Source: Apoda limacodes (lineage: Eukaryota > Arthropoda > Insecta > Lepidoptera > Limacodidae). From it: a stretch of DNA of 64,000 bases. Shown here in pieces: positions 1-11,120 of this stretch. Numbering within the stretch: position 1 is the stretch's first letter; every line of letters starts with the position of its first letter. The position numbers and the translations under genes were made by a program. Under the pieces are notes generated by a model. It saw nothing but the letters and a program-made list of their open reading frames with translations, ran no database searches and was not told the DNA's origin. The stretch is from assembly GCA_946406115.1 (NCBI GenBank), contig OX291550.1, forward strand, positions 27,194,722-27,258,721. The letters run 5' to 3'.

Positions 1-124
1 GGGCGTACTAGACGAGATACATATATTTAAGGCGGCCAATATGCCTACTGCTTAGTTTTTATTTTTAACTAGCTTTTGCCCGTGATTCCACTCGCCTTAA
101 ATTTAGTTATTGGTGTAGGATTTT
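1..124. repeat. Dispersed repeat, copy A (cut by window edge)
   Basis: This stretch is nearly the same as 312-430: both run from a GGCG..ACTAG start through 'AGGCGGCC', 'ACTGCTTAGTTTTTATTTT' and 'AACTAGCTTTTG' to 'GATTCCACTCGCC'. The 'CTAGCTTTTG..CGCG' part resembles the 3' ends of lepidopteran Helitron-like repeats, but family assignment is a guess. The left end lies outside the window. Confidence 0.5.
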
Positions 125-126
125 AT

Positions 127-300
127 GCTCTCTAATCAAATCAAATCGAACAATATTTATTCAAATATTACTAAGAACACTTTTGAATCGTCAATACAAT
201 GTTAATACAACTATGTTAATTTCTTCCAAAAAGAGCTGGCTAGACGTTTTATTCAAAGTAATAATACAATTCTTTGATAATAATAATATCTAATGACGTC
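127..300 (-). repeat. LINE 3'-end fragment, minus strand
   Basis: It shares 'AAGAACACTTTTGAA', 'CAATACAATGTTAAT', 'AAAAAGAGCTGGC' and 'AAAGTAATAATACAAT' with 3171-3600 and 40376-40770. Read on the minus strand it ends in 'TTTGAATAAA' followed by a TTTGA-like tail, as the 3' ends of lepidopteran non-LTR retrotransposons do. It lies between the two copies of the repeat at 1-124 and 312-430. Confidence 0.55.
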
Positions 301-311
301 ATTCTCAACAC

Positions 312-430
312 AGGGGCGGACTAGGCCAGATACGTATATTTGAGGCGGCCCACTGCTTAGTTTTTATTTTTAACTAGCTTTTGTCCGCGATTCCACTCGC
401 CCTTAATTCAGTAATGGTGAGGATTTTAAT
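312..430. repeat. Dispersed repeat, copy B
   Basis: Second copy of the repeat at 1-124, in the same orientation, differing by small indels (for example copy A has a few extra bases after GGCGGCC). The pair brackets a LINE 3' fragment, so this may be one repeat interrupted by an insertion or a local duplication. Confidence 0.5.
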
Positions 431-1690
431 ATAAAATGAAATTCCAAAAGGGTTTGTATGGTAATTCATCTGTAGTCCAGAAGTATGGCCAGGCTAAATT
501 TTAATAATAATTTAATTTAAGCTTTAGTTTCATAATAGGAACATTTTTGATATCTTTATCGATTAGGTACTCAACTTATAAATGGTTTGAGCTCTACTTC
601 CTTCTAAAACTGATTTTGTAATGTATGGTTAGTTATAGTTTAAGATGTTTTAGGTTTTTCGGAGCTTACGAAGTATTTTGAACATAACCGACTGTACTAT
701 ATGAATTTTGCTATTTTTTAAAATTAGTTTTAGTCCCTAAGAACGTTCATTTACATTTGTTAATAAATACTGTTAGAAAAAACATACCTGTGGTATTCAA
801 TTTCTCACAGCTGAACTTTGAAACTCTGATTCGGGACGTTCCACTGAACAAGTTACGTACAAACATTTTATTTTAATTCGGCAGACGTCTCTTGGATATG
901 ATAAAGTGATTAGTTTTCAAGTTTTTTTTATTTTTTACCACATGCACTACTGTAAGTACGAACTGTCGATTTGCGATTGGCGTCAATTTAGTAGGGTTGT
1001 CAACCAAACTATAAAATATAATATAAATAAAATTAGAATAGGATTTTACAGTTGCGATTATTATACTATTTAGGGAGTCAAAATGTAGGTACGGTATCAG
1101 GACTAAGGCCGGTACTGGATATAATCATAATTTTGATATTTGTTACTAGAAAAGGAATTGGTTCAATCGGTCATAGGTTCTTCCTCATATTTCGAGAACT
1201 CCTAACCGATTTTGCCCATATTCGAAGTTCAAAATTGTACCTGTCTAATCTACTCGCCTACCCGAAGTTCAGAATAGAATAGAAGTTTTTATTTGTAAAT
1301 GTATTGTAAAATACAGATAGAATTCGTTTGTATAAGTTCTTTATAACCTGCGATTTCCAACATTTATATTATCAATCAAATATTTAAATAATTTAACGCT
1401 TAGGTATAATTTCAAAATTACGGTTTAAATTATTAAGTTTATCAGATGAAACATACCTACATATAAACGCCGATTCGTTCAAATACCAACTCTAAAAACT
1501 CGGTCGCTATACGTATACGCTCTCGTTCGTTCACAAAATTACCTAATAAAAAGGAATACCTCTTGAAAGAATATAATAATAAACAGGAAGTTATTTTTGA
1601 AGTGGACAGAAATAGTCTGATAAAATCTAGCTAATACCTTTACCTAATACCTTTGCCGATTAAACCACTTGCAGGATCTCTGGCCATTTA
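431..1690. other. AT-rich stretch with no recognised feature
   Basis: I see no coding region, element end or tandem array here. The only long open frame (1052-1282) has no recognisable composition or motif. Confidence 0.5.
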
Positions 1691-1693
1691 CAA

Positions 1694-1760
1694 AATAGTT
1701 TTGGGCTAGCTGGAAACCGCAAGCAACGTTGACAAGCTGAGAAAGTGACGGGAGATACCA
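1694..1760 (+). repeat. Left copy of direct repeat flanking the Tc1 element
   Basis: 'GGGCTAGCTGGAAAC.GCAAGC' followed by 'GTTGACAAG' and 'GA.ATACC' recurs in the same orientation at 3690-3757, just outside the other end of the Tc1 element at 1773-3683. The copies differ at a handful of positions. Confidence 0.6.
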
Positions 1761-2063
1761 TTTAACCAAATACACTTGAGAGCATAAAAATCGACCACCC
1801 CTTTTTTGTTGCATTATTATTTCCTCCATTTTTTGTAGCATACCTATAGACACCTGGATTAATAACCTATCCAATAATTCATAATTTGAGCATATAGAGA
1901 GAAAACCGAAAGCGGAAAAATTCGCAAGTTATCTCACTAAGCGGCTGCGAGCCTGATTAAGGTATAAAAAGGCTGTTATCGGCAAATTTTCTATCAGTTG
2001 TCTAACAGCGCTCTTCCTGTGAACATCTCCTGCATTGTATCTGACTTACCACCTTGAAGAATA

Positions 2064-3057
2064 AACACCACGCCTCAAGAAGCCGCCCAAGCTGTTGCAT
2101 TGATCAAAGCTGGCCACAATCAATCTCAAGTGTCTCGAGAACTTAACCTGAGCCGATCTGCAGTACGTCCTGTATACCAGAGGTTTCTGGCTACTGGTGG
2201 CTACGTATAAGACCGCTACCTCGTCAATACTTCTCTCCGGGATCGTCGCCTCAACGCAGTGCAGCTGGGGCAGAGACTCCAATCGGCAAGAAACGTCAGT
2301 GTGAGTCGATGAATCGTCAGAAGAAGACTCGCTAAAGCTAATTTGAGAGCACACAAACCAGCCAACGGCCCGAAATTGACAGCAGCGCATCGAGAAGCCT
2401 GACTTCAGTTTGCAGAGAACACCTAAATTGGTCCATTGACCAATGGCAAGCCGTACTGTTCTCAGACGAGTGCAGAATATGTTTATTTGGTAACGACTAA
2501 CGGAGAAGAGTATACAGAAGGCCGGGAGAGCGATTTGCCCAATGCTGCATCAGCGAGCGTGTCCCTTATGGAGAAGGATCGTGCATGGTTTGGGGTGTGA
2601 TTTCCCTAGAAGCAAAGATGGAACTTGTTTTCATCGTCGGAGTGTCCCAGAACCGTGGATCAGGGGGATTGACTGCTCAACGCTACGTCAGTGAAGTCCT
2701 CGAAGAGCAAGTGGTACCATTTGCTGGATTTATTGGCGACGGCTTCACTTTAATGCAAGATAATGCCAGACCTCATACTGCAGCAATAGTGAGGTAGTAT
2801 CTTCAGGGGTCGGAATTTCAGTAATGGAGTGGCCAGCGCGGACTCCTGACGTAAACCCCATTGAGCATATGTGGGCAGAGCTATGAAGGCGAATTCGGGC
2901 GAGAACTACAGCTCCAACGTGTCTTCAAGAGCTGCAAGAAGCCGTGCAGGAAGAATGGGACGCCATAACACAGGCATTCATTATTAGGCTCATCAGATCG
3001 ATGAGAAACCGGATGGAAGAAGGCATCAGGGCAAGGGGAAGGAACACTAGTTACTAG
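2064..3057 (+). pseudogene. Tc1-like DD34E transposase, broken
   Basis: Read across frames, this recovers a whole Tc1 transposase. An N-terminal paired-like helix-turn-helix (QSQVSRELNLSRSAV, near 2130-2170) is followed by the first catalytic Asp in FSDECR (about 2465), the GSCMVWGVISL box (about 2580), the second Asp in LMQDNARPH (about 2760) and the Glu in DVNPIEHMW (about 2850-2875). The Asp-Glu spacing fits DD34E. At least five in-frame stops and several frameshifts rule out function; stops appear after GGYV, after HREA, after FGND, after AAIVR and before RRIRAR. The last codons (GRNTSY, stop at 3055-3057) are preserved. It is in the same lineage as the copy at 11121-11699. Confidence 0.85.
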
Positions 3058-3170
3058 GATTTTTTGTAATTTTTTTTTCAAGAAAACCTTTCATAAACAT
3101 TAACATATTGTTTTCATTGTTTTTAGTCATTTTCGGTAGGGTTGATAATTACCGGCTTAAAAACCTTATT

Positions 3171-3600
3171 AATCAATCAATCAATCAAATAAAGCTTTAT
3201 TCAAATAGGTTTCTAAGAACACTTTTGAACTGTCAATACAATGTATAAAATGTTAATTTCTGCCAAAAAGAGCTGGCAAGAAGTTCCATTTAAAGTAATA
3301 ATACAATACTTTGATAACTAAGGAGTATACAATATGTACCGAAACACTTATTAGGTAATAAAAATAAGTTAGTAAGCTGCTAAAAACAAAGTCAACCATG
3401 TCAATTATTATTTTTTTTGTTTTGATGTAGCATAAGGGGCGCACCATGTGAAGCGTCAAATATCGTCAATCGAGTGAAGGAATACAGATGTTTAAGAGTA
3501 CTAGTGGCATTAGCGCCATCATAATTATATTTTTGCACAATCATATGTACATACATACTTACATATACTTAAAACAATCCATTCTATCCATGAATATAAT
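3171..3600 (-). repeat. LINE 3' end nested in the Tc1 element, minus strand
   Basis: On the minus strand this reads as a non-LTR retrotransposon 3' region ending in 'TTTGAATAAAG' and a (TGAT)n tail (plus-strand ATCAATCAATCAATC at 3171). It matches the copy at 40376-40770 over most of its length, including 'AAGCGTCAAATATCGTCAAT' and 'ACTAGTGGCATTAG'. It lies inside the right part of the Tc1 element, so it inserted after the Tc1. Confidence 0.7.
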
Positions 3601-3689
3601 ATAATAATAAATATTATAAATGCGAAAGTAAATCCAAAACAACAAAAAAATCAAAGGGTGGTCGATTTTTATGCTGTCAAGTGTAGTTT

Positions 3690-3757
3690 AGGGCTAGCTG
3701 GAAACAGCAAGCTATGTTGACAAGATGAAAAAGAGACGAGACATACCTACCACCTTT
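3690..3757 (+). repeat. Right copy of direct repeat flanking the Tc1 element
   Basis: Partner of 1694-1760, beginning 'GGGCTAGCTGGAAACAGC'. It starts six bases outside the right TA of the Tc1 element. Confidence 0.6.
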
Positions 3758-3759
3758 CC

Positions 3760-5410
3760 AAATCTTCGTCAGATGCTTAATATCTGTATGGTCAGAATAG
3801 TGACTATATGTGACCTTCGACCCTTTAACACACGCAGTATTGATTGATGGTTTTAATTTGCTTATGGCTAAAAAGTCACATGCAACTCAGAGAACTCTGT
3901 AGAAGCTGAATAGTTTTATGGATAACTCTACACATCACATGCATCAACATTCCATGGAAACATTCCATTGAGAGCCAAACTGACGCGCCACGTGTACAAG
4001 ATGGTTTTCAGAGTTGTCACGAATCATCTCGCTGGTTGACTTGACGAGTTTCATCCGCCAAAACAGGGTTCAGTCGTTAGAGTATATATTATTTGCTTCA
4101 ATAAGTAACTAAGTACCGAACTCACTTCTATTCTGTACAGTAAAGATTTTAAGTAACCTCAAGAGTATCTAGGTTTTAATCAGCTGCTGTGTAAAGGTAG
4201 TGCACAAACCACTACGAAAAAGCCTTCTACTCTATCGAAACCTGGGCCGTGCCAGATTCTTCGCAACGATGTCGTATTGGCTAGACGTATATCGAGGTGC
4301 TTCGATATTTTTACCTGGTTGGCAGGTACGATAGGTTGGTGGTAATAGACGGTTCTATTTCTAAGGTCATAACATAAGACGAGTGACAACCCTCGTGAAG
4401 TATTCTCAGAATGAACGTCATATCCCCAATACTGTTCACCAACGCGCTAAATGAACACCTTATACATCATCTACAATGCGAAAAAAATATGTTGCCGCAC
4501 CTTAATTTTTTACGGTAGACAACCCTTAAACATAATTATCAGTCAGATTTACAGTAATGTGCATGTCAGTAAACAAAGTATTTTTATGTAGGTACCTATA
4601 CCTTAATTTTCGTCATAGTACTATTCATCATCTATGTTAGTGGTGGCCTAGGGGTTTAGATTTCGCCTCGTTTGGATCGCCATCAGATATCCTTCCGAAA
4701 GTGGATTCTTTTATGGTATTTGAATACCTAGGTAATCATCCAAAGTTTACCAGTGCTGAGATCCGTGGCTGGAAACTACAGAAGTAAGGTTGCACCTTAT
4801 TTATCTGCCTACATATTGTAACTTTAGTACTTTAGTTAGTGGAATCCACGCCACCACTCAAGTCCGATAACTAGGTACGTATACTAGGTATGTATTATCT
4901 GTAGCCACCGGCAAGGAATTTACTCTCTATCGAGAGGGTGCGAGGGTTTTGATTCTTTATCTAAGATCGAGTGGACACCAGTAGTCTAAACTAAATCTTG
5001 TCAATAAGAATTATACCTAATAGGTACCTATTCCACAAACTGCTATCCCTATCAAAGTATACCTTGTTATTTTTCTGGTTTCCAATAAGGTAAAACAGAT
5101 TCGCCGATGTTTTATTAAATTTTATTGCAATACTTCCAGTTTTTATGACAGGACTTGAGTGGTAGTGCGGACTCTAAGCTGTATGCAGGGACGTATACAG
5201 AGGGGGGGATAGTTGGGATTTATTCCCCCCCCCCCCCCCGCGAAAACTGACGTTACATAAACTAAACGGGAGCATAACCAGCATTTTTTTACAGAGTTCA
5301 TGGTTGATTCAATGTTTGTCCCCCCCGAAACTTTGAATGGAACCATTTTGCGTGTTAGTCCTTTCATATATGTATAAATTGTAGAAATGTGTTCTCAATC
5401 CGCGTAACAA
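3760..5410. other. Non-coding stretch with a poly-C run
   Basis: No gene or element end is recognised. A homopolymer of 15 C lies at 5225-5239, just after a G-rich run. Short open frames (4180-4389 minus, 5143-5367 minus) have no supporting signal. Confidence 0.5.
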
Positions 5411-5415
5411 AAAAA

Positions 5416-5800
5416 AACAGTTTTTTAGCGATAAAAAACAACCGCTGGACAGATTTTTTTCAGATCTAAGAAATGACGTGGTATATCGATTAAAATGGTC
5501 CGTGAGCGATTTTGTCCATTAGTTCTTCAGATATCGAGGGGCCAAAAAAAGCTAACATACACACACACACACACATCACTCTGAACATGATTGCAAACGA
5601 TTCTCCAGCTTTCAAAACGTACAGAAAACACAAATCGATTTTTAGACCTATTATAATAACTTCTCTCAAGAGAAGTTAATAAATAATTAAATTAAAATTA
5701 TTTAAGGTCCCATACAACAAATGTATTTTTGTGGTCGTTTTTATAGATAATGGTACGGAACCCCTTAGGCGCGAGTCCGACTCGCACTTGGCCGGTTTTC
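5416..5800 (-). repeat. CCGGCCAAG-headed dispersed repeat, minus strand
   Basis: On the minus strand it begins 'AAAACCGGCCAAGTGCGAGT' and continues with 'CGGACTCGCGC', 'GGTTCCGTACCATTATC' and 'TATAAAAACG', then a body with 'TTTTGAAAGCTGGAGAATCG', a (GT)n run at 5557-5576 and 'ATATCTGAAGAACTAATGGA'. The body matches 38560-38800, while the head matches 13085-13532 and 53163-53573. Confidence 0.75.
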
Positions 5801-6624
5801 ATTAATCAGTGACTATAAAACCAAACTTTACTGTGAATAATGAGTATATATTGTTAGGATACCTAGGAAACCTATGAAGATGATGCTGTGAGATTTGTCC
5901 AAGTCCAAAGGTTAGGGCATGTCTGTACAGCTAAAGCAAAAATAACGCATGTACATAGGATAAAAAGTAAAGCGTATTGTTGCATATTTAGGTGTGATGA
6001 AAAAGAGTAGATAGTTTTGAGCGTAGATTGTCATGACTGTGCTGCCCAAAAGGGAGGCTGCGAACATAGCGTAGCGTTTGGCACGCAAAAAAATAGTTTT
6101 CTTGGCGTTTTAATAGTTGTGTTTGTACATTTCGGCACTATACAATATTTATTCATGGTTACTAAGTTGAACCGTGCACAAATTGGTCACTTAATTCTTT
6201 TTTAAGTCAGTGAATTAAACATAGACACTGCGCGCCTTGTTACTGCCAACGGCTAACTGGCGGCCGATGAGTAAGATGACGTCACGCACTCTGCGCCGCG
6301 GCAACTCGGCGAGCGACGCATTAATTTGAATACTACTAGCTCATTTTTGGTCGTATACCAAAAAAAAATATACCAATATTTTTGATTTTTCAAGGACTTT
6401 AATACTACATTCAAAACTAAAAACCTCGTTGATCCTCATTGTCAAAAATAATTTTAACAATTACTTTTACTTTAACCGTTCACCAATTTGGGTTGCACCG
6501 CCCTACAAGTTGTAAATGCTATTGTTACCTGGTTTTCTAGGATAAAGGACTTGAATCCATGCATGCCTTTCACAATGAATAAAATAAATTTTGTACGAAG
6601 CTGCCAAAGCATAGCCATAACAAA

Positions 6625-6720
6625 ACAGGTACAGGCCTCTCCTTAATAAAGGAGGCTTAGGCCATAGTCCACCACGCTGGCCTGGTGTTGGTTGGCATGT
6701 ATATCATTATTACAACTACA
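6625..6720 (+). repeat. Lepidopteran dispersed repeat with a short hairpin
   Basis: The phrase around 'GGCTTAGGCCATAGTCCACC' and 'ACGCTGGCC', preceded by a 'CTCCTTAATAAAGGAGG' hairpin, resembles a repeat I have seen in many moth genomes. This is recognition from memory. No second copy lies in this window. Confidence 0.5.
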
Positions 6721-6868
6721 CCATGTTCACTTTGTGACTACTAATATTACAAATTGAGTTGGAATTTGGCACGGGGATGGTTAGAGACAATGTAGGACAA
6801 AGGCTATGTTTAAAAACAAATTATAACTAGGCTTGCCGTTGGAGCAAACTTCCTTATTTATACTACTT

Positions 6869-6890
6869 ACATATACATCCTAACGGTATT

Positions 6891-6944
<54 letters not shown>

Positions 6945-6981
6945 CCGTTAGGAGGTATATGTATATTCAAAGTTAACTTTC
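6869..6981. repeat. (AT)n microsatellite inside an inverted repeat
   Basis: An uninterrupted AT dinucleotide run covers about 6895-6940. The left flank 'CATATACATCCTAACGG' is inverted on the right as 'CCGTTAGGAGGTATATG', and both carry 'TTGAATATA'/'TATATTCAA'. The layout suggests a small hairpin element in which the AT run expanded. Confidence 0.7.
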
Positions 6982-7294
6982 GTCGTATCAACGTACCTGA
7001 TAAAAAGAGGCCAATACGTAATTGAAAATATATAAAAGACTTAAGTTTTTGAAGCTGTGGGCGTCATAGTAGGTGATCAATATTTAGATGAAAATGGGAG
7101 TGGCACAATAACACCTAGTACAGAAATTTACAATGATAACTTTTACTTATTTCGACTTTAACTCGCATGGAGTCGCGTGACAGGACAAGTTTTCTTCTAA
7201 TATAATAATTGTTAAAGTTTGTGAGTTTGTGTGTGAGTCAATATGTTTGTTACTCCTATACGCCAAAACAACAAAACCATTTTGGTTGATATTT

Positions 7295-7372
7295 CGAGTA
7301 TCCATAAGCTACGGTGTAACCGCTTAAAATCAGGTGGGCCGTAAGCTTGTTTGTCACCTTGTATTAAAAAAT
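7295..7372 (+). repeat. LINE 3'-end stub
   Basis: 'GCTACGGTGTAACCGCTTA', 'AATCAGGTGGGCCGTAAGC' and 'TTGTTTGTCACCTTGTATT' followed by A's match the 3' end of the LINE at 53957-54463, which reads GGTGACCGCTTACCATCAGG..CCGTAAGCTTGTTTGCCACC. Confidence 0.7.
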
Positions 7373-7882
7373 ATGATTTGGGTAATTCCCGTGACCCATC
7401 CCAATACCGCCCGCGACCCGAATTTGGGTAGCGATCCGAGGTTAGGCTTTATATATTAATTAGAGTTTTGCTACCGGTCAACAGATGGCGCATAAGTAAT
7501 CAAAAATTATGTTCTTCTGCATTTATCAATCACTCTATTGTAGTTAGTTGAATTCAACGTAATAAATTGCAATTAAAAAATATGTGTACACTAAAGATAA
7601 TAACTGTTTAGATAATAAATAACATTTAAAATTCACCACCGCGAAATCAAACAACGAGTAGTAAAAATTCAACATGGATATAATGTATCTACACGCAGCT
7701 AGATGTCGTACAGATTAATATCACAATAAATTTAACAACAAAAATTATATGTGAAAAGTTATACCATCAGCTTGCTTAGTTTTTGTTCTCGAGTAATTCG
7801 CACATCCTACAACAGCACATTTCATTTTTTCGATAGCAAACTGCAATAAAAACTTACATTAGAAAGTACCGACTCAGACATA

Positions 7883-9346
7883 GTCTGGTCAACATGTACC
7901 TTTTTGGGTGAAATTTTTGTATAGTCTCCGAAAATTACGATCAAGGTGTCATTCGATTCGGAATATTATGTAGAAAGTTTAAGAAAAAGTTCCAAAAGGG
8001 GCCGATGAAAATTGCAAAAGTTATAAACAATTAAAAAAAAAAAAAGTAGGGGTTTGGTTTTTTTTGAATATCTCAAAAACTATCAAAGATATTCAAAATT
8101 TGAAAAAGATCTGAAAAGAGGAGGAAATTTCCTAAAAAAAAGTTCTGCCTCCCGGAACTGTATCTTTAATATTTATAATTTTTACGAAGCCCTGAAAATA
8201 GCGCTAAAAGCGGTTAGTCTGGCTTCCGCTCGCGATTTGTCATTCGGACACGGTAACAATAAAAATCATTTTACCATATTAAATATGAATATTAAGGAAT
8301 AAAAATTTTTTAGTACTATTGGGATATATAAATGAACAATAATCCGTAGGCGAAAAATTTTTATCCCCATTTTTCCATTAGTTATGCATTAGTTAATTAA
8401 CTACTTTTTCTGAATAGAATGTTAACAGAAAAAACCTGATTATTATTAAACTACAACCCTAGGATTTTTTTCACTTCGTGGAGTTATTCTTAAAAGGCAT
8501 TAAAATAGATCCCCGTTGGAAAAATTTAAAAATGTAAATTTTCCAATTTTTTATTAACAATCGAAAACATTAAAAAATTAAAAACTGCATAAAAGTTATT
8601 AAAAAAATTTTGTTTTTCAAATATTTCAAATTTTATGATTTCTAACGGTTAAAAGTTACATGAAAATATTTTTTTTTAATTTTTTACCGCGATTGTTTAA
8701 ATAATTGTTATAAACAAATGCATTGTTTATAAGATAATCAACAATTTTTTTTTCCTAATCTACTTGTCGATATAAATTATGATTTTTAAGAAAAAAATTA
8801 TTCCTTAAAAAAAATTATTTATTGCTATAAAATGCATTTCTTAATTAACAATCGTTTTTTACCACTAAATATAAATATTAAGGAACTATTTTGTCTCTAA
8901 AAATCATAAATTCTATTGTTCTTAAATATTCTGGAAAAAAAAAATTTTTTTTTTCATTTTTTATTTGTTTATTTAATAAACAATTTGTTACAAACAAATT
9001 GATTTTCTTACTTTATTTTTTTTTATATTCGTAATTTAATTATGAAAACAGCTATGTATTATTTTTTATGAAATTTTTTTTTTAATTTTTTAATATATTT
9101 TTATGTATTAAAATTTGCCTTTTTATCTCGCTCTTTTTCTTTTATAATTGGTATAACTTTTAAACTATTATATATACGACAATACATAATACTTCAATAT
9201 AATACTTCAAGTCGTTTTTATTCACTATAAATTAATGAACAATTTAAGCTTTTAACTTCAGCTCTAGCTCTATTATTTATGTTAATTATTGACAATTGTT
9301 TATAAAAAATAAACCGCAAAATTTTTTTTTCATGTTTTTCTATTCC
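7883..9346 (+). repeat. Left arm of the foldback element
   Basis: An arm of about 1464 bp, complementary to 9471-10835. Landmarks include 'TTCGATTCGGAATATTATG' (about 7953), 'CGCGATTTGTCATTCGG' (about 8231), 'GATCCCCGTTGG' (about 8509) and 'CTTCAGCTCTAGCTC' (about 9256). The 82-codon open frame at 8054-8302 is not preserved in the other arm and is probably chance. Confidence 0.85.
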
Positions 9347-9470
9347 AAAACGTGGTTAGATGTTCATATATATCCTAAAATTTTGTAAGATCTTTTTATT
9401 ATTTTCTTTTTTGACAATTAAAATGAACTTTTTGTTAGAAATTAAATCAATTTGGTCTTATCATATGGCA

Positions 9471-10835
9471 GGAATGAAAAACATAAAAAAAAATTTTTCG
9501 GTTTATTTTTTATAAAAAATAGTCAATAATTAACATAAATAATAGAGCTAGAGCTGAAGTTAAAAGCTTAAATTGTTCATTAATTTATAGTAAATAAAAA
9601 CGACTTGAAGTATAATTGTCGTATATATAACAGTTTAAAAGTTATACCAATTATAAAAGAAAAAGAGCGAGATAAAAAGGCAAATTTTAGGACATAAAAA
9701 TATTAAAAGTTATATAAAAAATAGATAAAAAAAATTTTTCATAAAAAATAATACATAGCTGTTTTTATAATTAAATTACGAATTAAAAAAAAAATAAAGT
9801 AAGAAAATCAATTTGTTTATAACAAATTGTTTATTAAATAAACAAATAAAAAATGAAAAAAAAAAATTTTTTTTTCCAGAATATTTAAGAACAATAGAAT
9901 TTATGATTTTTAGAGACAAAATGGTTCCTTAATATTTATATTTAGTGGTAAAAAACGATTGTTAATTAAGAAATGCATTTTATAGCAATAAATAATTTTT
10001 TTTAAGGAATAATTTTTTTCTTAAAAATCATAATTTATATCGACAAGTAGATTAGGAAAAAAAAATTGTTGATTATCTTATAAACAATGCATTTGTTTAT
10101 AACAATTATTTAAACAATCGCGGTAAAAAATTAAAAAAAAAATATTTTCATGTAACTTTTAACCGTTAGAAATCATAAAATTTGAAATATTTGAAAAACA
10201 AAATTTTTTTAATAACTTTTATGCAATTTTTAATTTTTTAATGTTTTCGATTGTTAATAAAAAAGTGGAAAATTAACATTTTTAAATTTTTCCAACGGGG
10301 ATCTATTTTAATGCCTTTTAAGAATAACTCCAAGAAGTGAAAAAAATCCTAGGGTTGTAGTTTAATAATAATCACCTTTTTTCTGTTAACATTCTATTCA
10401 GGAAAAGTAGTTAATTAACTAATGCATAACTAATGGAAAAATGGGGATAAAAATTTTTCGCCTACGGATTAGTGTTCATTTATATATTTAATATGTTAAA
10501 ATGATTTTTATTGTTACCGTGTCCGAATGACAAATCGCGAGCGGAAGCAAGACTACCCGCTTTTAGCGCTATTTTCAGGGCTTCGTAAAAATTATAAATA
10601 TTAAAGATACAGTTCCGGGAGGTAGGATTTTTTTTAGGAAATTTCCTCCTCTTTTCAGATCTTTTTTCAAATTTCGAATATTTTTAATTGTTTATAACTT
10701 TTGCAATTTTCATCGGCCCCTTTTGGAACTTTTTCTTAAACTTTCTACATAATATTCCGAATCGAATGACACCTTGATCGTAATTTTCGGAGACTATATA
10801 AAAATTTCACCCAAAAAGGTACATGTTGACCAGAC
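9471..10835 (-). repeat. Right arm of the foldback element
   Basis: An arm of about 1365 bp, the inverse of the left arm. Landmarks recur in mirror order: 'GAGCTAGAGCTGAAG' (about 9545), 'CCAACGGGGATC' (about 10292), 'CCGAATGACAAATCGCG' (about 10523), 'CATAATATTCCGAATCG' (about 10748). Differences are mostly homopolymer-length changes, point changes and a few indels. Confidence 0.85.
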
Positions 10836-11120
10836 TAACAATGCCATCTTCAGAACTGAGACTTTTGGCCCCGCCCTCTTATGACGTCAGTGCTCACTTT
10901 GTGGCACGTAGGCCATCTTGCTTGAGGCATCTCCGCTCCCTTCTAATCTCCATGATTGTAACTATGTTGATGTTTTCATTGGAAAACAAGAAATAAATAT
11001 GGATACTTTCTGCTTTAGTGCTATCAAAAACTGTTTTTTTTAAAGGTTTAAATAACCATTACGACTAGGCTTTACGGAATTTATAAGTAATAAAAGCAAG
11101 CAAAACTTGCAGTACCTATA

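Larger units (their letters stand above)
1773..3683 (+). mobile_element. Degenerate Tc1/mariner-family transposon with TA target duplication
   Basis: The ends are inverted repeats of about 33 bp. The left starts 'CACTTGAGAGCATAAAAATC' and the right, reverse-complemented, starts 'CACTTGACAGCATAAAAATC'; both continue into 'GACCACCC'. TA sits immediately outside each end (1771-1772 and 3684-3685). The 1911-bp length is longer than a usual Tc1 element (about 1.3-1.7 kb) because a LINE 3' fragment (3171-3600) is nested near the right end. The transposase inside is broken. The element lies between two direct copies of a 67-bp sequence. Confidence 0.8.
7883..10835. mobile_element. Giant foldback element, 2953 bp, TA-flanked
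   Basis: The two halves are near-identical inverted copies. The left end 'GTCTGGTCAACATGTACC' is matched by the right end 'GGTACATGTTGACCAGAC', and TA lies outside both (7881-7882 and 10836-10837). Pairing continues inward to a 124-bp unpaired centre (9347-9470). The arms are very AT-rich with long A/T runs and contain no convincing coding region. The left arm has an extra stretch of about 65 bp near 8035-8095 (poly-A plus 'AGTAGGGGTTTGG') that the right arm lacks. The structure fits a non-autonomous DNA transposon with very long inverted repeats, or the paired ends of a larger element whose middle was lost. I do not recognise the family. Confidence 0.85.

Noticed and set aside
1052..1282. 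76-codon open frame
   Set aside because: No similarity or splice context is recognised; AT-rich region with frequent chance frames.
8054..8302. 82-codon open frame in the left foldback arm
   Set aside because: The mirror copy in the right arm does not keep the frame, composition follows the A/T-rich repeat, and no motif is seen.
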